Of a stretch of DNA of 64,000 nt, positions 12,101 to 24,143 are shown in pieces. The position numbers and the translations under genes are program-made. Position 1 is the first letter of the stretch; every line of letters starts with the position of its first letter. Location: the NCBI GenBank assembly GCA_023053545.1, contig JAKZAN010000001.1, forward strand, positions 11,982,024 through 12,046,023, in the 5' to 3' direction. This stretch comes from Lepidurus packardi. Taxonomy: Eukaryota > Arthropoda > Branchiopoda > Notostraca > Triopsidae. Under the pieces are notes generated by a model. It saw only the letters and a program-made list of their open reading frames with translations. It did no database searches and was not told where the DNA came from.

Positions 12101-15100
12101 CCCTAAAACTTTACCGATTTCGGCCCCCACCTTTTCACAGCTGTTTATTATGCTTTTATTTTTTAGTTTGTTTTTCGGTTTAAAATATTTATTTTTGGGG
12201 TGCAGTCTTTTGTTTGGTTGGGAATAGTGTAAATAGTTTTATGTTGCTGTTAAGTTTGATAGGGTTGCCTGGGAGCGCTAAGTAGGTTTTAACTTTTAAG
12301 TCAAGACAAGAACAGAGGAAGCAAACTTTAAAGGGGTTTTCTTGTGTGCAATGTTCCATAGCTGTTGTTTAGGTGACAGCGCTGCTTCGTGTCAAGTGTC
12401 GGGTGTCATGCACTGACACGAAGCCTTAAACAGGCTAACGATGACAGGCGCCTGAACTTTACTAATTCACAAACTGCCTGTCAAGAAAGTTAATAACATT
12501 TAAAGGTCATGCAGATCAGATAAGTTGTTCGGGCTAACAAGGCGTATATAAGCCCCCAAACTGCTCTTTGGTTCGCGACCAAAGATTATGGTTCGATTGG
12601 GCTAAGCTGGACAGCCTAGAAGTTAGAAGTTGATCGAAAATCTCCTTTAATCCTTAATCCAAAGTATAATATTGGTATAGAGCGTTACCATAGAAACTTC
12701 TGAATTTTTTTTTTTTTTGCAAAAATGCAATATATTTCATTACAAAAATTTACTAATATCAAAGTTTTTTAAAAAATAAATTTATAAAAGTTTAAAAAAA
12801 AAATTATGCAAAACTTTCGTAGAATATTAACAAACATCAGCGCCATCTGTGATTGTTATGCATAAATAAGCCCATATATACGGGAGATAAATATTATCGT
12901 TTTCCTTTGTTTCGTTTTTTCAACATTTTTCTGGCGAATTTTCTGTATGCGGTTTATGGTGCATGCCATGCAAGATCACACTTATTTAATCTTTCGTGTA
13001 ACTTCAAAGAGTGAAACACGTCTACAAACCTCTTAAATTTTTAGAAAATTAGATTTATACTGTTTTGTTTGTGAAAGTCAAGGCTATTCTTTCCCAAATA
13101 TTTATTTAGATGCATGTGTCCAAGTACATTAATATTTCAAAGTGGCTTCAGACAGTGAAAACAAGCTTGGGCATCACATCTAAACTCTATATTTTTGCAA
13201 TTTTCAGCGAAATTCTGTTTCCCTGTATCTTGCCAAAGTCCTGCCTCGTGCCGCGGGTTTTCGGTTTAATTGGCTGTTGAGAGTAGAATTTCTGATGTGG
13301 GGGAAAAGCCCTCTTTTTTTTAATGGGGAGAGGCTGAGCTGCTGAGTAATGGTGCTCGCGTGCGACGAAGCTACTCATCAATGCATAAATGAAGAAACAA
13401 AGCTAAGGTGCTATTGCGTGTGATGCTGACAAACATACGAACTGGTTGGTTAATTTTAAATGGAACTCTTGACAAAGGCTAACAGTGTCAGGCCTTGTGG
13501 CAACACACACATAGGCACACGCAGAAAGGCACACGGACGACCATTACTGCGCGAAGAGTTCAGAACAAACAAGTATAGACTCCTATTTCCTCTAACTTCT
13601 TTTTCCCTTTTCTGTCTTTTTTCCCTACCATGAGCTAACCTAAGACTCTAGTTTTTCTCCTTCCCAAGACATGTAAAAATGAAAGAAACGTAACTTTCAT
13701 TATAGGGTTTATTTTTATGGTTTTATCTGTTTGAAGTCTAAAGAAAGGGAGAGACAAAAATAAAAGTAAAAAGTTCGACAACATCCTTTCTTGTACCCTA
13801 ATTTAAAGGAGACGCGGCGTTGGCTTGGTCGATAAAGAAAAGGTACTGTACGACCTCAATTCTACTAGCGTGACTTGGAGCCAAGGACCAAGGAGTAAGG
13901 CAAAGGGGTCAAAGTAAACTTTGAAATTTTGGGTTGGGTCGTTTTCATCTCTATTATCCAAGTTGGGCTAAATATATGGCATCGTATCTTGAAACTTTCC
14001 AAGGTTTTTCGGTCAATTACGTGCCAAACTGTCACGACTGAAGGTCAGATCGAGGCTTTGCTTGTAGCGAGTAATATAAGAAGAATAACAGTGGTAGCCA
14101 CGCAACGCGAATGAATTTTGTAACAATTTAAATCCTGACCTCTGTTGGCATGTTTGATCACTAATAGTACCTTAAAACGCCCCCGAAGACTAATTCTATT
14201 TTGACGGAAAAAAGAATGACATTGTAGTGACAACCTCAGGGATTTGTAACTCTATAGATTGTTCTTCTGTCGTCTCTTCTTTTTTCCCATTTCTTATTTG
14301 TAGCGTCAGAAAGTGAAGAAGGTACCAGGGTTTTGTCGTTTCAAAGTACCTGTCATACTGCGCTATGGCGTTGTCAAGGCAACACCACGTGTGGAAGGCA
14401 TCTGGATGCTCTTTTGCAGCATTGCGATGGACGACAATGTCATCGCGACCTTTGCATGCAGGCATTGCAAGGTTTTTACCGAGACACTCCGGTGGAATGG
14501 TCCCTAGAAATCGCCTTCTGTTTGTGCAAGTAAAATGACAATTTCATATTTCATACTCGCTCCCCCTCCTAGATGGAGTTGATCTTCTTGTCTCCCCTCC
14601 CCCCCCCCCCCCCCCCCCCCCCTTGGAATGATAACTTTATATTCCTATTCATGCCTGGTTCGTTTTTCTTGTCGGTGTTTTTTAAAATAGGAAAACAGAT
14701 GATAAACAAGACACTTGTCTTGTAGCCCAGGAGAAATTGCATCCCGATTGTGCTCGCAGATCAGACACGGTGCCGCTGCGGATGAATCCGGAAGAAGATA
14801 GCACTGACGTCATTACCACGGCCCCGGCTTGCCACTCCTTGGCAGAAGACTGTCGAGCGCATCCAGATTGCAAGTAAATTACTAATCATAAAAAAGAAAG
14901 CGCAGCTTTTTTGGATGGTTTCAGTCGTAGTTTTAGCAACTGTTTTTTTTAAAAAACATACTTTGAAAGTGTAAAGGGATATTTTTCCTTTTTTACATAT
15001 CTTGTGTAGGGATTTTTCCCTTCTTTTCCTTTGCTTTTCAAATAATGTCGTGTAATTTAGTTTAATTTGAGGTAGAAACGCCGAGAAAATTATCGAGATC

Positions 15101-17585
15101 CATCCTTAATAAAAAAAAAAAGAAAAATGCGGCAAATTGCAAAGGCATTTTCGTCCTTTCCGCCATGATAATGGTCCCCAATTTCCACTACTTCACAGAC
15201 CTCGTTTGGAATTTTACGAGCAAGCGTGTGCAGTTGATGCGTTAACAAGGGGATGCGCAGGACCACCGGCTCTTTGTCGTTTAGCCATGCTGGGAATCCT
15301 AGGGACCGAGCTGAGGACATCCTGTGCCTGCCGAGCAGGTGATTTGACAGCCATGTATGATTGCGTTGGATGGCAACGAATCCTTTGGCTAAATCCCTGT
15401 GTGGGTAAGTTAAAATAAATACAAAAGGACAAATACAGGGAAAAAAGCAATCCTTTTGATCTTCCGGCGCTCCGTACAAAAAGCGACAAGATTTTCTAAA
15501 GGATTTCTTTGTTTTTGTCTTTATTTCTAGCTTCTGTTTCACATTTATTTAATTTATTTTCTTTCGATTTAGTTGAGTCCCAAAGAGATTATCATAAACA
15601 ACAAGGAAACTTGGTCATTGGTACCTTGACCAGTACCGACGGTTTAGTGGTAGCAACCAGCACATCGTCTGGCTCAACCGAGCGGATTGATAAAGGATTA
15701 CGCTTCAAAGAAGACGATTCCGCGACGTTAGAAGGGATAAACGTCCCTGGCCTGCCTGATGTGGTCGGCAATGGGAAAGCTGACGTCGTTGTTTCGACCG
15801 AGACATCCACCACGCCTTTCATTACCGAGACAGTGACAGAGGCGTCGACATTGCCTACTCGTAAAAATTCAAACTGTTTTTTCTTTGGTTTAATTCCGTT
15901 TTTCTTTTTCTTTTTTAGGTTTTTGCACTGCGGCGAGGCCAGGATCGGCTGTAGTTCTCATCCCGGAGGGGTCAGGCAAACGGGTAAAGTTGCTTAAACT
16001 AAAATACATTACAGATAAGATTAAAAAAAAATTTAAAAAACAAAAATTTGTATCTATAGTGAAGAAGTATTGATTTCCTTTACTTTTTGCCATGCAGTTA
16101 TTTCGCGAGGATGAACCCGACTGTTCTGAGTTATGTGACTGCAAACCGGGCGACGACCTCAAGTGTTCCCTCTTGGAGTGTATCGAGCGAAAACCGTGTG
16201 AAACACCTGTAGCTTTGTATAGCCATGCTGGACCAGCTTATCGAGCATATCGGGGAGAGTGTTTATGTTACGCTGGCTTTTTTGTCTGCGCCAAGCCAGA
16301 TCCAGGTAAAATCCAGGCAACTTTCAACCCAACATTTTGTCTTCTATTTCAAAGGTTACTTTTTTGGCAAAGCTTCGGGAACAGACAGTTTAACTCATTT
16401 GTTGGCTTTTTAGTTATTTATTTGTTTAAAATTGCCAATCTTCCTCAAAAGAAACTAAGTTTTATTTTTGCTCTTTTTAAGTTTTCAAAAGGATGACCAA
16501 ATTTTCGTACTAGTTTAAGCTCTGATTTGTTAATGTAGGCAAAGCCGTTAAACTTTTTTCCTTTTTAGGGGGGACTTTTGCTTGGATTATTTCTCTGCAA
16601 AAAATCATTGTGCACATGCAACTGTTCTTTGGTTTTTTATGTGTTTGTTAATTAACTTCAACTATTTTTAGAGGTATTGAGGGAAATCTTCCATAAAGAT
16701 ATGAGAACTTAAGCTCTGATTTGATAACTGTCGTTTTAAAGAAAACCCCTTCGAACTCTGACGAGATTTTTTTCCTTTATTTCTATTCTTGTTTAGGGAG
16801 TTTTTCCCTTTTATCCTTTGCTTTTTCGAAAATAGTTTCGTTTATTTTTAGTCAGAAACGCCCGATTTTTGTTGTTTTGTCATGTTTTTTGGTCCATTTC
16901 TCTTTAGATTTATACATGGTAGACGTGGGTGTGTTCCTGTTTATGGGCTACAGCAAGGCTGATGAGAAACTTTTACATTATTGGACCCAGTTGACAGTGC
17001 AGGATCACTTGATGGCACGGTTGCAGCGTTGGGTGATGCCTGTAGGGAATGCTGTAGGCAGTTTTACATAATAGATTGAAGAGGATGCGAGATAGTTGCC
17101 TAATGAAATGTATTATCTAGAGCGCCTGTCGCTTGTCTATTCACGACCATATGGAGGAGAATGTTATACTCCAAGCTCGTTTAGAGGAGTTTGATGAGGA
17201 CCGGGCGAATCATTCGCTGACTCTGGCCAAATTGCAGCGTGAAATTGTAGGTTTAAAAAAACAAACATAAGAAAAAAATGTATATGTATATAGCGTGCTG
17301 AAGCAATATTATGTTTCCCCTCTCTTGTTTCCTTTTTTATTTTATTTTTATTTTTTGGTGGAATTTGACTGATAGGAGGAATGCGGGGTGGCAATGCAAC
17401 GCCTCACGTGGATGATTAACGAGCGGGATTCGCGTATCCATGAAGACTTATTGTTGTCTGTTATTAAAGTGGCAGAGTTTAACAGCTACATGCCAGAACC
17501 AGTACGTTCTTTAGCATGCCAGTGTATTTCTTGGCAGTGGCCGGTGTGGATTTCAACCCTCGTTTACGTTTACACCCTGACGTGA
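3145..17585 (+). CDS. Gfrl: GDNF family receptor alpha-like protein (Gfrl type)
   Basis: Probable secreted or cell-surface receptor for a GDNF/TGF-beta-type ligand. Coding exons: 3145-3640, 7031-7153, 7571-7741, 9780-9924, 10636-10763, 11088-11894, 14304-14529, 14691-14873, 15199-15404, 15573-15860, 15919-15983, 16098-16305, 16908-17053, 17121-17246, 17376-17585. All junctions keep phase and give about 1175 aa. Exon 1 encodes a signal peptide (VGVVVGCWLACNLALL) and a Gly/Pro-rich stretch. Cysteine-rich GDNF-receptor modules follow at about residues 166-263 and 264-354. Exon 6 (355-623) is Ser/Thr/Pro-rich, stalk-like. More cysteine modules lie at 624-828 (LEFYEQAC, CRLAMLGILGTEL) and 946-1015 (YRGECLCYAGFFVC). 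After a Thr-rich linker, the tail holds a charged, helix-prone region (LEEFDEDRANHS) and a hydrophobic end that might be a GPI signal. I chose ATG 3145; the ATG at 3157 is also possible. The 3.4-kb intron 1 and large intron 3 hold repeats. Confidence 0.85.
5115..5140. repeat. Poly-G tract (G26) in receptor intron 1
   Basis: A run of 26 uninterrupted G on the plus strand. Similar runs occur as C about 14599-14622 and as G near 34022-34042. Such tracts can form G-quadruplexes, and assembled lengths are often wrong. Confidence 0.9.
7768..8191. mobile_element. MITE-like inverted-repeat element, copy 2
   Basis: Clearly homologous to 1276-1741: it shares ATAAGGTCCA at the left end, the GGCCAGGCCGGACTTGTAGCG block, an internal AATACGGTTAA segment, and the inverted right block ending GGCCTGGCCCAAG. 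The right outer end (TTGGACCTTAT in copy 1) is not recognisable. It sits wholly in intron 3 of the receptor gene, so it leaves the coding sequence intact. Confidence 0.65.
10225..10290 (+). repeat. Dispersed GCGCAGAA repeat, copy in receptor intron 4
   Basis: One of six related copies in the window. The shared core reads TTTATGCGCAGAA, then a few bases, ATGCGCGTTCACATAC, and, after a variable gap, GCGCCACCTT. Other copies: 36540-36620 (-), 41780-41840 (-), 43760-43850 (+), 44740-44800 (-) and 51985-52075 (+). This copy runs directly into a perfect hairpin at 10286-10332. Confidence 0.6.
10286..10332. repeat. Perfect 21-bp hairpin
   Basis: The arms 10286-10306 and 10312-10332 are exact reverse complements (ACCTTAGGTTAGTTAACAAGC) around the 5-nt loop AACCA. 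It lies in intron 4 of the receptor gene, at the edge of a dispersed repeat copy. Confidence 0.85.
12384..12424. repeat. Inverted repeat in receptor intron 6
   Basis: GCTTCGTGTCA at 12384-12394 pairs exactly with TGACACGAAGC at 12414-12424 around a 19-nt loop that itself contains GTGTC repeats. Its function is unknown. Confidence 0.6.
12545..12625 (+). promoter_or_regulatory. TATA-like site followed by a small hairpin
   Basis: GTATATAAGCCCC near 12544-12556 is a strong TATA-box match. About 12 nt further on lies an exact 8-bp stem, TCTTTGGT and ACCAAAGA (12565-12572 and 12578-12585), with loop TCGCG. It lies in receptor intron 6, where no coding exon follows for 1.7 kb. It could mark a small non-coding transcript, an alternative promoter or a mobile element promoter. 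None of these is proved. Confidence 0.25.
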
Positions 17586-20500
17586 CCGTTGTAAGACCGA
17601 TGAGTCATGGCAAGACTATGAAAAAGCAAGCGCACGATTCATCAGTTAAAGTGGCAATAATTATAACACAGAAAAAGTCAAAAGAAACAAGGGAAAGAAG
17701 CTGCCGGTCAGCGGACATGCTGTACGTGGTGCCTTGGGACAAGCGAAAAAAAATAAGAAGGCTGCACAAATGCTCAAAGATTTTCGTTGTGGGGTAAAGT
17801 ACATGGGAAAAAAATTTGGAAGAATAGTCTTTTATTTCTGTTCTATGCACGACACCGCTAAGTATATTCATGGTTGTGTCATATCTGGATGCGCAGCGTG
17901 TTTCTGAAACCGAACGCTAGAGAATGTGGTAGAAAGACTTTGTTTACAACCTGCATTGAAAAGCTTATGGTTTATGAAGAAGAAAATGGCGAATGAGACT
18001 ATGAAAGTTCAGAGGTTGTTAAGCAATAGTAAAGAAAAAAGTTTATTTATTATCGGTTAATTTGTTATAACTCAATTATCCGGCTCACTTTATGACGGCA
18101 CAAAAATGAATGTTGAGCACCATTGCACTTATGTCGAGTAACTCAAAAAAGCTTTGTAAGACAAAAAAAGAACCTTGCCAATACCTGGGAATTTTGTTTC
18201 CCTGCCGCTACTGTATTTTTTGCGTTACTGTAATTGTTATTCAAACCAGACTTTCAGACAGTTTCATTTTGCCGATCTCTAGTCAGTTAATGAAAAATAA
18301 GCGGCTACGTAGAAAACCGTTGGAAGATTTACCCCAATTCCGTAGGTGGGCTTTTCTACCAATTCCCCTTTTTTCTGCCTTGTGCCTTGTACTTCCTTTC
18401 GAAACCAATACAGTAACTGTATAAGCAAATGGAACGAGACGGTCCGTTATTGCATGTTTGTTAATGTGAATTATTTCCTAACATATTTGTAACAAATTCA
18501 TCCGATTACAAAATATTTCCTATAAAAGTAGGTCATGAAAGCTTAACTTTAAGCTAATATAATTTTAAGCACTACATAGTAAATCCCGACTTTCTTGAAA
18601 GCAAATAATTTTCCAATAAAATACGTACAACGGACGATCGGTAAGGTTTCCATGAAGGAGCATCTAGCATGGAGCCGACACTACAGGAAAGTTTGAAGCC
18701 AGTTCGTTGATATTTATTGTCAGTTGATATTTATTGTCCACAATTGACCAGAAGCAGTCTTTTACGCTTGATAGAGAGAGAGAGGGGGGGAGGGAGGGAG
18801 TTCATTGGAATCGTAACCCGGTCGAGGCAATTTATTTCGTCAAAAAACGAAAATAAAATCGCTCCCTTTCACTGTACCTTAATCCTTCCCGGCAAGGTTC
18901 CTATAGGCCTACCCATATTGGAAATCGTGAAGCTTCGGCATCACATTTTTTGAATATTGGGGATTGCAAACCGAGCAGGGGAGTTGGGAACAGGGAAAGG
19001 CTCTCAATTTTTCACGATTTTTGCCTTTGATACAGCATTATTCCTTATGGAGAAAAGCCCTGAAAACGCTTTTTCGAAAGGAGCCACGCCCCCTTTTTCG
19101 CCGGTCCCACCAATAGGGTTCGTCTTTATTGTACAGGACACACCCCTTTCAGCGGATTTTTCGAAAAATATCAAAACAATTCCCCAAATTTTCCCTTTTA
19201 TTTAAAAATTACAAATTGTACAACAAAAACGACATTCGGGGGAACTACATTTTAAGGGGGTAGTTATGGGTACAACAAATAAGCATATAGGGAATTCCCG
19301 GGGAACCAGAACATCTCATTTGCAAAATTCAGAATCCAATCTTGGAGCTAAAAATTCACATGACAAAAATTCAACTGGTTTCAGAAAACTGAGCGCTTTG
19401 CAAACGTTTGGAGGGATTATTTCACAAGAAAAACAAAAATTGGGAAATTCTACTCAATTGTCAAATATCGTACAGTAATCAAGAAACTGTCTTCAAACTC
19501 TCCTATAGAGCGTCGCCTCCATAGTAGATGTAGAATGCACTACCCCTTTCTTTTTCTGTCACTAGGAAGCGCTATCGGTTCTTAATTTGAAATTCGGCCG
19601 TTACGGCCGCTACATAATCGTAAATAAATAAAAAAAAAGGTACTTTGACTGCCTTCCCTCGGTAACAGCAAACAAATCTTTATTGAACCAATATAGATGA
19701 TTAGATGTTTAAGCGGATATTTTACATTATACACCCAAGCCAAACAAAAAAGAAAAAATACACGCTTTTTTGTTTCTTTAAAAAACGAAGATTAGTCAGA
19801 CGTTACTACCTTTAAATTTTGCTCTCACTCTTTCCTCGCTCTTTCTAAGCTCGAGGACCAACTCGAGTTTCTGCACTGATCGCAATCTAGCCCCTACAAA
19901 AATATCTTTGGACACAATCGTGAAGTTATAAAACTCACTCAATTCAAGAGAAAGTGGATCTGTAAAAGTTTTTTTTTTTTGCAAAAAAAAAATTCTAAAA
20001 AAATGGCACACGAAAATCAATTGCACAATCATAAAGTCGCAAGCACGTGAATTTTCCCCCCTTTCCCCCACACAAAATACAACCTCTCAGTGTAAAAAAT
20101 AAAACGTTGTTAACCGGAAACGGCTAAAGAATAAAAGAAGCAGATTCTGGGTAGTTTCTTCTTCTCGGATTTGCTTAGGTTCTAACAGTTAGCTTTTACA
20201 TTATTAGTGTCACTATATCTTCCAAAAAAAAAATCCCCTTACTTTCGCTCCACGATCCTTTTCTCTTTCCACAAAATATCAGATACCAAACGTCAATCAT
20301 CATTGGACGTCCACCCGATTTTTTTGTTAGAATCAACTGCTACATTAGATTGCTATCGTCTCTTGGCAGTGGTTCGCACAATCGTTGTAGAACGCAAACT
20401 GAAAATACAAATATTCTTTTTGTTAATTCCGACAGAAAATAGATTCCCGCCGTCTATACGGCGGGACGGCACTAATATGAGAAGAGACATCTAAAGTGAA

Positions 20501-20673
20501 ACATGGACACTAATTCGAACATCTTAAAATCATAACCTTTTAAGAAAGTTGCGAAATTCTCTTCAAAACCTTTAGAAAATTCCGAAAGTATTTAGAATTT
20601 TTAAGAGAAACTCGAGACATTTTTAAAAATTCCACATAAACGTAAAAAAAATTATATAAATTTACAGAAAGTT
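17586..20673. other. Intergenic region between the receptor gene and Cdc14
   Basis: This separates two convergent genes. I see no convincing gene. A candidate polyadenylation signal AATAAA lies at about 18615 on the plus strand. A 17-bp direct repeat (TTGATATTTATTGTCAG unit) occurs near 18707-18739. The 15-nt palindrome CGGCCGTTACGGCCG lies at 19595-19609. Short open frames near 18110-18424 and 20207-20494 show no family signature. Confidence 0.55.
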
Positions 20674-23600
20674 TTAGAATAGCAAATAAACTCGCTGCCC
20701 CAGAGAGTACCTCACGCCTTTGCGTCCCACCACCGCTAAAGATGTAGGAAGAGCTATAGGCGACATGGATGCTCGCAGTACCGACCGCGTCAACGGCCGA
20801 GACCCCGAAGCACCAACCACAGAAGATGGGGTGGCGCCACATCCGGGCGGCGGGGAAGAGGAAGCAGAGGAGGCAGAATGGACGCGGCTAAGACGCCAGT
20901 AGCGAGAAGTACAAGGACTAGGATAGTGAGACCAGACGTGCCTAGCGTACCAAACAAAGTCACATAAGCAGACTGACTTTGCAATTTCTTTTTTGTTAAT
21001 AGAAAGATATTTTCCCCCAAGGCAAGGAAGCTTCAAAGTTTTCATGCAAAGGATTAACACCGATAGGAAATTAAAAATCCAAGAAAGTTTCCTTTTCTAG
21101 CATTAATGTAACAAAAATCCAACCTTTTGGAGGTGGTAGTCACTGAAGATCGCATTACGCGTCGCACTCCAGGTACCGGCCCTGTTCCAGTTCGACTTTC
21201 TTCACGGATATTAGTAGACCGTCGTTCGCCGTTGGCTATTAATGTACTGACGCGGTCAGCTTTTAAAGGTGAAGCACTGGCTTGGTATCCCACTGGTGGC
21301 GCATTCGCTTTGCTACTTCTTGGCAGTTTCTCTGTACCATTTTCGACCGTCTGAATGGTCCAAGACCTCGTATGACCCCGAAAGTCCCTCCTAACACAAA
21401 TTCAAACAACCAAAAACCAAATTAAGCACCCAAATACAGTAGAATCATCGAACATTCTACTAAAAAAAAGTTTAAACCTACTGAGGATTGACTCCACTGG
21501 TTGATCTTAGACGCCTGAGATTCTTGATCTGATTCAAGCGGTCACCTTGCGTCACCGTCTCGGTCTCGTTCCCTTCCTTCTTCTCAGGCTGATTGCCCTG
21601 GCTGATGATGGTACTTTCAATCACCACTGGCGGCGCTAATTCCTCCGTGTCTTTTTGGCTCTCTTCCAATTTGCAGCTGTCTAGTATAGTCAGGATGGTT
21701 TTCACCTTCTCTATGGGCTCGGTCACCGTCTCTGAACCGGCTTCCTGCGTCGACGCGACGCTCTTCCAAGTCATGCCCACTCCACTAATCTGAAGCGCAG
21801 CAGTGGATTGCTCCAGCAAATCGCGAGGCTGCGAATCCGTGACCAACCGTCGCCGGCTGGAATACATCGGAAAGTCCGAAGCACCGCCCAAGTCTAGTTT
21901 CTTATTCTTGCTACGAAATTCGTCCCCTGCCATCCACATTTGGAGCTGCTTACTGTTAACATAATAATAATAAAAAAAAAACTTAATACGCAATACTTTG
22001 AAGGGTTGTCGTTAGTTTGTAAGATTCCGGTTCCCGTATAGCTTATCTAGTCCTGTTGACTAACACTAGGTGACGTTGCCTGTTTTCACAAGAGTATAGT
22101 ACAGGTTTTCCGGTTAAAAACCCAGAAGCCAAAGAGGACACTATTGTGTCATATCATTGCAAAACGTCCTCCGGAAAAATGACAAACAGGCGTCATTCGA
22201 GTTGAAAATTGCTAGTTGGATTGGAAATGAATTAGGCTAGGTCTTGCCCGCTACCTCCAAGTAAGAATTAGTAAGAAAGTCTATAAAATGACCATTGCTA
22301 GCAATAAGAATAAAAAAAAAAACTACGAAATAACTGATGCTAGATTTATTATTGTGTTTTAGTCTACTAATGCTAAGCTAGAAGGGATCCTTTAGGGATC
22401 TTTAGGGAAATTACCTTTGCAGCCAACTTTGCTGGTGGCCAATTACACAGCCAGGGCGACAGATTCGTAACCAAGCAATGCACTCATGAGCTGTCCAACG
22501 AAAATGCTTCATCATGTAGCAAGCAATCAAAGTTCCCGTCCTTCCTAACCCAGCTTTGCAATGAACTGCAAAACCGGTAGGATTTTGCTCTGTGATGCGC
22601 AGAAATTCTTCCATAATAGCGTCCGAAGGAGTGCTACCGTCCGTAAAAAAGAGATCCTTGTGTTGAAAGCCCGCCCGGGTAAAACGAGCTGCGTCATAAA
22701 TGCGTTTGTTTAAACGCACAATGGTTGTCACTCCAAATTTACGAAAGTACTGGAAATAAGACTCGGGAGCATGGAAACCCTCTTCAGGATTATCTACCGA
22801 ATGCGGTCCACAAAATGCCAGAAATTTCCCGGGTACAACCCAATTAAAATCGCCATTCTCCACTCTCTAAAGAAAAAAATTGCAAAAAATTCTTCTTTCT
22901 TCTTCAAAAATACACTTTTCGTATATTATCTTTTGATTCCTTTGATTAAAATGTCAATTACAAGGTTACATTCCCCAAAATTACATTTTTAAAGAAGTAA
23001 ATCGATTTCCTTACCTCATAATATTCGTAATCTTCAGCGTCAAAATCCGTAAAATCAAAGAAATTCATTTGAAGGGCTTTTTCTAACGCTCGGAGGCAAT
23101 CGAGCATGGAAATAGTGAATTCAGGCCAACCCATTGAAGCATCTCTGCGAAAGTCGCATTAAATGCAAAATAATTCCTTTCAAGTCTTTTGTTTTTTCTT
23201 TTTTTCTTGGTTCTTATCCTCACCTGAAGGGCAATAAAACCAAGTTATTGCCTGCTATCAAGGGTCTGTATGCTTCTTCGGGTGTTTTTCGCAAATAGAC
23301 AACCTGTAGGAGAAGAAGGGAGAGAAAAAAAAAGAATTCAATTAGTCTCAGGCACACGAAGGCAAAAAAGCAACGCAAGTTTGCATTTCTCCAAACCAGT
23401 CAAGTTCATCGGCCTGTCTCCCACTCCCTGCTTTATGCAAATGCTCCTCATAATCTCGACTGTACATGGCCCGGAGGGTTTTCCAAAGCTTCCAAGTATG
23501 TACTTACTGCATAAGACGCAATGAGAAAAGCAGCATTAGCACGCTTATGAGGGTCCGTCGTCGTGTAGTGTACGATTTTCTTCTTCGACAAAGAAACTGC

Positions 23601-24143
23601 CTAGAAAAAAGAGAAAGAAAACCACATGATTTCCTGTTTGGGAGGCTGACTAATAAAAGGACGAAGAAAAACACACAATAAAGCTGATTGAACCGCATCT
23701 TTTTCTTTTGCCTTTTCTTTGAAGTCTACTTTGGACGTCTTCTCCTCATTTTGCTTAGGTTTTATTCGTCTAATGGACTCTGATTCAGAAAGCGGTAAAA
23801 CTCCGCAAGGAAGTTTATTTCCATTCCCAAAGCTGTAAAACTTGTTTTTACCTTTAATTTGCGGTTGAGCTTGTAGCAATAACGATACAGCATAGCCAAG
23901 TTCAAAGGTCCAAAATCTGAATAAAAGTTTCGGTACACTAGTTGCTCATCAACACAAAAGTAGTGAGTGTTGGGGGTCGACTTAGGTCTAACTTGAGTTT
24001 GTAAAGTAGCAAAATACAGCCGGTCTGCGAACAAAAATCACACAAACATTAGAATAGGATGTTTTAAAGTAACTAACATGATGTATTTTACCTTTAATAT
24101 ACTCTGCAGCATGGATTAAAACGTCACTATGACTATCATCCAT
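20674..24143 (-). CDS. Cdc14: CDC14-type dual-specificity protein phosphatase
   Basis: Proline-directed phosphatase of the CDC14 family, which reverses CDK phosphorylation and acts in mitosis, cytokinesis and at centrosomes or cilia. Nine coding exons, in coding order: 24143-24092, 24024-23852, 23600-23508, 23303-23224, 23144-23015, 22866-22415, 21952-21482, 21390-21124, 20887-20674; all phases agree, about 643 aa. The N-terminal pseudo-phosphatase half shows DRLYFATL and FGPLNLAM. The active-site loop [10 protein letters not shown] holds Cys279 and Arg285, with GSTPSD upstream supplying the expected Asp-side loop. The [10 protein letters not shown] segment and [10 protein letters not shown] follow, then a Ser-rich tail typical of CDC14A. 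Exon 7 also reads straight into a TAG formed across its splice donor (CA|GTAG), so intron retention would give a protein ending in exon 7. The two last exons rest on phase and open frame, not on a strong motif. Confidence 0.9.
22101..22243 (+). repeat. Dispersed repeat B, copy 1
   Basis: It lies in Cdc14 intron 6. It matches 40564-40712 over about 145 bp: shared blocks include ACAGGTT, TTGCAAAACGT, AGTTGAAAATT and TAGTTGGATTG, with a T-rich TTAGG end. The two copies lie in introns of different genes, so this is an interspersed element. I see no ORF or clear terminal repeats. Confidence 0.6.

Noticed and set aside
15137-15198. Earlier acceptor for receptor exon 9 (after GCAAAG near 15143)
   Set aside because: Phase would also fit, but the acceptor at 15198 has a proper pyrimidine tract and gives the better cysteine-module sequence.
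18110-18424. 104-codon plus-strand frame past the receptor gene
   Set aside because: AT-rich, no recognised motif, and not in phase with the receptor's last exon.
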